Assembly (NCBI RefSeq): GCF_900188485.1
Contig: NZ_FZPH01000013.1
Span: forward strand, 124,001-188,000
Source of the DNA: Asanoa hainanensis
GTDB taxonomy: Bacteria; Actinomycetota; Actinomycetes; Mycobacteriales; Micromonosporaceae
Direction of reading: 5' to 3'
Length of the DNA stretch: 64,000 nt
Shown here: positions 59,624-64,000 of the stretch, one piece after another
Layout: the number at the start of each line of letters is the position of its first letter
Numbering within the stretch: position 1 is the first letter of the stretch
The notes under the pieces: model-generated
Told to the model about the DNA's origin: nothing
The model's input: the letters and a program-made list of their open reading frames with translations, nothing else
Databases searched by the model: none
Made by a program: the position numbers and the translations under genes

Positions 59624-60984
59624 GTCGGGCCCCAGTAGGGCGCCGGCGGCCCGTAGTAGGGCACCGGCGGCGCGAGCACCACCGGGATCGGCACCACCGG
59701 ATCCTCCGGCGCGGCCAGCGGCCGCTGGACCCCGTCCGGGAACATCACCTGGTAGCCGGCGCCGTCCCAGACGGCCGGCGGCACCTGCGGATCGCGGCCG
59801 ACGAACACCTGGCGATATGCCGAGATCTCGGCCAGCAGCCGCTGCTCGTCCTCGGCGGCGCGGGCCCGGTCGGCCGGGCGGCTGTCCAGGCCCCGGTCGA
59901 GCCCGTCGCGCAGCAGCGCGAGCCGAGTGGCGGCGAACTGGAAGTCGCGCATCGCCTTGACCCCGGGCGGTCCGGCGACGCGGCGGGCCCACTGCCGGGC
60001 CGAGTGCCGGCGGGCCAGCGAGCCGAGGGCGGCCACCTCGGGCGGGCTGAGCCACCCGGCCCGCACGTAGACCGGCAGCGCCCGCTCGGTGAGCCGACCC
60101 TCCCAACCGCGCAGCCAGATGGTCAGGCCGACCACGGCGAAGAACACCGGCACCATCACGGCGATGTAGCCGTACAGCAGGATCAGGCCCTCGCCCGTGC
60201 TCAGGGCCAGCGTCGGCACCAGGTTCCAGGTGCCGTGCAGCATCATCGCGACCAGCAGGCCGGCCAGCGGGGCGCAGACGCGCACCCAGCGGTCGGCGGA
60301 GCGGGCCGCGATGCCCAGCCCGATGCCGGTCATCGAGGTGAACAGCGGGTGGGCGAAACCGGTCAGGAAGATCCGGACGATGAAGGTCAGGATCAGCATC
60401 TGCGCGCCGAACGCCGGACCGTACTGCTCCGCGCCCGCGGCGTACCCGTGGCCGCCGAGGTAGAGGATGTTCTCCACCATCGCGAAGCCGACCGCGGACA
60501 GCCCGCAGTACACGATGCCGTCGGTGATGCCGGAGAACTCCCGCCGGAACAGCAGCAGGATCAGCAACGGGCCGAGGGCCTTGGTCGTCTCCTCGATGAA
60601 CGGTGCCACCAGCACCGCGACCAGGCTGTCGGGCAGGCCCAGGTTGGCGAAGAGGTGCACGGCCCCGGTGTTGACGCCGTACGAGACCAGGGTCGCGACG
60701 AACGCGCCCCAGGCGAACGCGACGGCGAGCAGCACAGCCGGCTCCGGCTCGTAGCGGTCGAGCCACAGGAAGCAGGCGACCAGCACGGGCACCGGCAGGA
60801 TCGCCGCGGCCAGGCCGATCACGGTGGCCTGGATGCCGATGTTCCAGCCGAGGACGACCGACATGGCGATGGCGCAGAGCGCGATGAAGCCGATCACGCA
60901 GAACAGCACGACTACGCGCCAGCCTTGGCCGCCGCGCTGCTTGAGCCCGGTCGCGGGCCCGGGCGTGATCATGGCCGGCGTCAT
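59614..60984 (-). CDS. PrsW-family intramembrane metalloprotease
   Basis: A 456-residue membrane protein with ~9 helices. The PrsW motifs are VAPFIEETTKALG (EExxK), FAMVENILYL (E), FLTGFAHPLFTSMTGIGLG (H) and AMMLHGTWN (H). In Bacillus PrsW cleaves an anti-sigma factor; here the target is unknown. A long C-terminal cytoplasmic tail ends in Pro/Tyr repeats. TACGCT lies six bases before ATG 60984 (leaderless). Confidence 0.88.
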   Translation of the reverse strand: MTPAMITPGPATGLKQRGGQGWRVVVLFCVIGFIALCAIAMSVVLGWNIGIQATVIGLAAAILPVPVLVACFLWLDRYEPEPAVLLAVAFAWGAFVATLVSYGVNTGAVHLFANLGLPDSLVAVLVAPFIEETTKALGPLLILLLFRREFSGITDGIVYCGLSAVGFAMVENILYLGGHGYAAGAEQYGPAFGAQMLILTFIVRIFLTGFAHPLFTSMTGIGLGIAARSADRWVRVCAPLAGLLVAMMLHGTWNLVPTLALSTGEGLILLYGYIAVMVPVFFAVVGLTIWLRGWEGRLTERALPVYVRAGWLSPPEVAALGSLARRHSARQWARRVAGPPGVKAMRDFQFAATRLALLRDGLDRGLDSRPADRARAAEDEQRLLAEISAYRQVFVGRDPQVPPAVWDGAGYQVMFPDGVQRPLAAPEDPVVPIPVVLAPPVPYYGPPAPYWGPTYR

Positions 60985-61041
60985 GGGGACAGCGTAGCGA
61001 CGCTGGCCACGCCGCCGTCGATCACGAGCGAGAATGGACGG

Positions 61042-61683
61042 GTGAGGGATCTTGCGAGCGCCTGGCGGTCCGCCGCCCGAGGCGCCGGTGCGACCGCCGA
61101 CGACCAGGCCGTCGATGCCGAGGGCTCCGCGCTGCTGGCCCGCTGGGCCGAGCCGCACCGGCACTACCACACGCTGGAGCACCTGGCGACCGTGCTCTCC
61201 ATCGTGGACGAGGAGGCCGACCGGGCCGAGCAACCCGACCTCGTGCGCCTGGCCGCGTGGTTCCACGACGCCGTATACGACCCGCACACGCCGGGTGACG
61301 GGAACGAGCGGGCCTCCGCCGAGCTCGCGGTGGTCTCGCTGGTCACCCTGGGTGTGCCGACGGCGGCGATCGACGCGGTACGCCGGCTCGTGCTGCTCAC
61401 GGCCGGCCACGCGGTGCAGGTCGGCGACGCCGACGGCGCACTGCTCTGCGACGCGGACCTGGCCGTGCTGGCCAGCCACCCGGCGGCCTACGACGCGTAC
61501 GCCGCCGCCGTCCGGAGCGAGTACGAGTTCGTGCCGGACGCCGAGTTCCGCGCCGGCCGGGCGGCGATCCTGCGCCGGCTGCTGGAGCTGCCCGCGCTCT
61601 ACCGCGACCCGGACCTGGCGGAGCGGTGGACCGAGCCGGCCCGGGCCAACCTCATCCGCGAGCTGGGTGCCCTCGACCATTGA
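61042..61683 (+). CDS. HD-domain phosphohydrolase
   Basis: A 213-residue HD-type protein with the metal motif HYHTLEHL and WFHDAVYDPHTPG (HD), D in LCDADLAVL, so likely a metal-dependent phosphohydrolase on nucleotides. Start GTG 61042 has GAGAAT six bases upstream, a weak leaderless -10. The longer open frame is antisense to PrsW. Overlaps the convergent DUF4031 gene by 32 bp. Confidence 0.82.
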   Translation: MRDLASAWRSAARGAGATADDQAVDAEGSALLARWAEPHRHYHTLEHLATVLSIVDEEADRAEQPDLVRLAAWFHDAVYDPHTPGDGNERASAELAVVSLVTLGVPTAAIDAVRRLVLLTAGHAVQVGDADGALLCDADLAVLASHPAAYDAYAAAVRSEYEFVPDAEFRAGRAAILRRLLELPALYRDPDLAERWTEPARANLIRELGALDH

Positions 61684-61936
61684 GGTGCTTGGGGCGGCGC
61701 AGGCCGGACTCCCGCAGCACCCGCGCGATCTCCCGGCTCGGCACCACGGTGGCGCCCAGCCAGACCGCCATCGCGAAGCGGTTCGCCGGCAGGTCGTAGT
61801 GGTCGCGGTCGAACGCCCTGGGCGGCGAGCCGAGCATCTCGGCGAAGACGTGGAGCTCGGCGTACGAGACGTCGCTGACCAGGTGCGACCAGAGTCGCCC
61901 ACGGTGCGGCCACGCGGGCGGATCGAGATAGACCAC
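61652..61936 (-). CDS. DUF4031 protein
   Basis: A 94-residue protein with the DUF4031 pattern VYLDPPAWPHRGRLWSHLVSD and FDRDHYDLPANRFAMAV. Function unknown; it may be a small enzyme accessory (W/H/D-rich). TAGCCT lies six bases before GTG 61936 and overlaps the -10 of the divergent oxidase gene. Its C-terminus overlaps the HD gene by 32 bp on the other strand. Confidence 0.8.
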   Translation of the reverse strand: MVYLDPPAWPHRGRLWSHLVSDVSYAELHVFAEMLGSPPRAFDRDHYDLPANRFAMAVWLGATVVPSREIARVLRESGLRRPKHLNGRGHPARG

Positions 61937-61942
61937 GAGAGA

Positions 61943-61952
61943 AGGCTAACGT
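61943..61952. promoter_or_regulatory. Bidirectional leaderless promoter core AGGCTAACGT
   Basis: TAGCCT (minus, to DUF4031) and TAACGT (plus, to the oxidase) share the central TA. Spacers to the start codons are 6 and 7 nt, the same 6-10-7 design as at 33896-33905. Confidence 0.6.
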
Positions 61953-61959
61953 CGCGGGT

Positions 61960-63354
61960 ATGGCTGACCTCGTGACGCGGTTGACCGCGGTGCTGCCCGA
62001 CGGCGCCGTCCTGACCGATCCCGACCTGCTCCGGGTGCACCAGCGCGACGAGGCCGACCTGGTGCCGTACGGTACGCCGGCCGTGGTGGTCCGGCCCAGG
62101 ACGACCGCCGAGGTGGTCGCGGTGGTGCGCGCGGCAGCCGAGGCGGGTGTGCCGATCGTGCCGCAGGGCGCGCGGACGGGACTGGCCGGCGCGGCCAACG
62201 CGATCGACGGTGCCGTGGTGCTCTCGACGGTCGCGATGGACCGGATCGTCGAGATCGACCCGATCAACCGGTACGCCGTGGTGCAACCGGGCGTCGTCAA
62301 CGCCTCGCTGGCCGCCGCCGTCGCCGCTGCGGGGCTGCGCTACCCGCCCGACCCGGGCTCGTGGGAGTCGTCGACCATCGGCGGCAACGTGGCCACCAAC
62401 GCGGGCGGCATGTGCTGCGTGAAATACGGGGTCACCGCCGAGTACGTGCTGGGCCTCGAGGTCGTGCTGGCCTCCGGCGAGGTGTTGCGCACGGGCCGGC
62501 GTACCGCCAAGGGTGTCGCCGGTTATGACCTGACCAAGCTGTTCGTGGGCTCGGAGGGCACGCTCGGGGTGATCACGGAGGTCGTGGTCGGGTTGCGCCC
62601 GGCCGCCGACACCTCACTGACGCTGATCGCCCTGTTCCCGACCACCGCCGCGGCCGGTGCCGCCGTCGCCGCCATCTCCTCCGGCGGCTACGCGCCGAGC
62701 CTGCTGGAGCTGCTCGACCAGACCCACCTGAAGGCGATCGAGGCGCTGCGGCCGATGGGCCTGCGCACCGATGCCAAGGCGCTGCTGCTGGCCGCCGTCG
62801 ACACCGGTTCGCGGGCCGCCGGAGACCTGGCCGAGATCGAGGCGGTCTGTACGGCGGCCGGCGCGCTGGAGGTGTTCGCGGCCACCGACGAGGTCGAGGC
62901 GGCCGAGCTCCTGCGGGCCCGCCGGCTGGCGCACCCGGCGATGGAGAAGTTCGCCGCCGACACCTACCCGGAGGGCAGCGGCGGGATCATCGTCGACGAC
63001 ATCGCCGTGCCCCGGACCGCGCTGGCCGCGATGCTCGACGGCATCGAGAAGATCGCGGCCGAGTACGCGTTGCCGATCGGCGTCGTCGGGCACGCCGGCG
63101 ACGGCAACCTGCACCCCAACATCGTGGTCGACCGGCTCGACCCGGACTCGGTCGCGCGGGGCCGTGGCGCCTTCGACGAGATCATGCGGCTCGGCCTCGG
63201 CATGGGCGGCACCTGCACCGGTGAGCACGGCGTCGGCCTGCTGAAGAAGGACTGGCTGGAGCAGGAGATCGGCCCGGTCGGCATGGCGGTGCACCGGGCC
63301 ATCAAGGGTGCGCTCGATCCGACCAGGCTGCTGAACCCGGGCAAGGTGGTCTAG
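61960..63354 (+). CDS. GlcD/FAD-linked oxidase
   Basis: A 464-residue FAD-binding oxidoreductase of the glycolate/D-lactate dehydrogenase group. The N-terminal FAD domain has VVVRPRTTAEVVAVVRAA, VPQGARTGLAG and SSTIGGNVATNAGG; the C-terminal part has GHAGDGNLHPNI and TGEHGVGLLKK, which bind the hydroxy acid. It probably oxidises D-lactate or glycolate and passes electrons to quinone. TAACGT lies seven bases before ATG 61960. Convergent with glpD. Confidence 0.9.
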   Translation: MADLVTRLTAVLPDGAVLTDPDLLRVHQRDEADLVPYGTPAVVVRPRTTAEVVAVVRAAAEAGVPIVPQGARTGLAGAANAIDGAVVLSTVAMDRIVEIDPINRYAVVQPGVVNASLAAAVAAAGLRYPPDPGSWESSTIGGNVATNAGGMCCVKYGVTAEYVLGLEVVLASGEVLRTGRRTAKGVAGYDLTKLFVGSEGTLGVITEVVVGLRPAADTSLTLIALFPTTAAAGAAVAAISSGGYAPSLLELLDQTHLKAIEALRPMGLRTDAKALLLAAVDTGSRAAGDLAEIEAVCTAAGALEVFAATDEVEAAELLRARRLAHPAMEKFAADTYPEGSGGIIVDDIAVPRTALAAMLDGIEKIAAEYALPIGVVGHAGDGNLHPNIVVDRLDPDSVARGRGAFDEIMRLGLGMGGTCTGEHGVGLLKKDWLEQEIGPVGMAVHRAIKGALDPTRLLNPGKVV

Positions 63355-63358
63355 GGCT

Positions 63359-64000
63359 TTACAGGGCCGCGCTGGTCGGGATCTCCAGGCCCCGGTCGGC
63401 GGCCAGGCCGCGGACGTCGGCCGCGCCCATCCGGGCCGCGTCGGCGGTGGCGTCGTCGGGCATCCGCTGCGACTCCCGCTCGGCGTCGACCCGGGCCAGG
63501 TAGTGCTCGACCTCGCGATCCTGGACCGCCTGGTCCCAGCCGAGCACCCCGCCCAGCACCTCGGCCGCGTGCCGCGCTGACTCGCTGCCGCGGTGGGCGG
63601 TCTCGAACGAGATCCGGGTGCGCCGGGTGAGCACGTCGTCGAGATGCAGGGCGCCTTCCGCGTACGCCGCGTAGGCCACCTCGGCCGCCAGGTATTCGGG
63701 GGCACCGGCCAGCGGGGCCGCCAACGTGGGGTCGGTCTCGACCAGTGCCAGCAGCTCGCCGGTCAGCGTGCCGTAGCGCTCCAGCAGGTGCTCGACCACG
63801 CCGGCCGGCACACCCCGGCGCCGGGCCAGGTCGGCCCGGTCCCGCCAGGTGGCCGCGAACCCGTCGGCGCCGAGCAGCGGCAGGTCGGCGGTGGTCGACG
63901 GTTGACCGCCGCCGAGGCGCCGGACCGCCCGGTCGACCACGTCGGCGGCCATCACGCGGTACGTCGTGTATTTCCCGCCGGCGACCAGCAGCAGGCCCAG
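63359..64000 (-). CDS. glpD: Glycerol-3-phosphate dehydrogenase GlpD, C-terminal part
   Basis: This is the C-terminal ~213 residues; the N-terminal FAD domain lies beyond the right edge. GGKYTTYRVMAADVVDRAV near the right edge and the DAO_C helical domain (VEHLLERYGTLTGELLALVE, LDDVLTRRTRISFETAHRG) identify it. GlpD oxidises glycerol-3-phosphate to dihydroxyacetone phosphate at the membrane. It ends in the 4-bp gap before the oxidase stop. Confidence 0.9.
   Translation of the reverse strand: MGLLLVAGGKYTTYRVMAADVVDRAVRRLGGGQPSTTADLPLLGADGFAATWRDRADLARRRGVPAGVVEHLLERYGTLTGELLALVETDPTLAAPLAGAPEYLAAEVAYAAYAEGALHLDDVLTRRTRISFETAHRGSESARHAAEVLGGVLGWDQAVQDREVEHYLARVDAERESQRMPDDATADAARMGAADVRGLAADRGLEIPTSAAL

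Noticed and set aside
1-64000. CRISPR arrays, tRNA and rRNA genes
   Set aside because: No regularly spaced direct repeats and no tRNA-like cloverleaf or rRNA stretches were noticed on reading.

Overview
The window is high-GC actinobacterial DNA, densely coded on both strands, and best fits a Micromonosporaceae-type organism (Micromonospora/Actinoplanes group). Markers are two mycothiol genes (mshA, mshD), a SenX3-RegX3/PhoU phosphate module, an HbhA-like protein, DUF2516 and DUF1416 proteins, a GlnR orphan regulator and an LmeA-like lipoglycan protein. From memory, two gene blocks that are far apart in Mycobacterium tuberculosis (Rv0474-Rv0496 and Rv0811c-Rv0821c) are interleaved here, in a layout closer to the phoP/pst/pit region of Streptomyces. 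The assignment is inferred from gene content; no search was run.

Layout. 1-4.95 kb: ppx (partial), an Rv0495c-like protein, a Phd-Doc toxin-antitoxin pair, regX3-senX3 and phoU. 5-13.5 kb: gpmA, two paralogous MFS transporters with a LacI regulator, an MDMPI-like protein, murB, an LPQTG surface protein, and an SDR/methyltransferase pair. 13.6-17.4 kb: mshA-ybjN, a peptidase E and a membrane permease. 17.4-21.9 kb: an accessory-looking locus of six exported proteins, four of them divergent paralogues with TasA/camelysin-like features. It is followed by a terminator and a MITE-like element (21.89-22.28 kb). 22.3-31.2 kb: small housekeeping genes, AlaX, HbhA-like and its XRE neighbour, asparaginase, BKACE, ygfZ-fur and a TetR regulator. 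31.3-34.6 kb: a drug exporter, a large perfect hairpin, a methyltransferase, DsrE and a nitrobindin-like gene. 34.6-38.9 kb: pstSCAB. 39-46.7 kb: mshD, a polysaccharide deacetylase, glnR, lmeA-like, and a cysteine-rich leader peptide ahead of cysA-sseC. 46.7-55.7 kb: a UvrA-like ABC ATPase, Nudix, an oxidoreductase, pit with its DUF47 partner, ppk2 and an ECF41 sigma factor. 55.7-64 kb: DinG-like helicase, AI-2E permease, PrsW, an HD hydrolase, a GlcD-like oxidase and glpD (partial).

Phosphate is the main theme: sensing (SenX3-RegX3, PhoU), high-affinity uptake (PstSCAB), low-affinity uptake (Pit with DUF47) and polyphosphate use (Ppx, Ppk2). GTTCACC direct repeats with 11- or 22-bp spacing occur at three of these promoters. 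Many genes have a TANNNT hexamer 6-8 nt before the start codon and so look leaderless. Two divergent pairs share one 23-bp intergenic design with overlapping -10 boxes.
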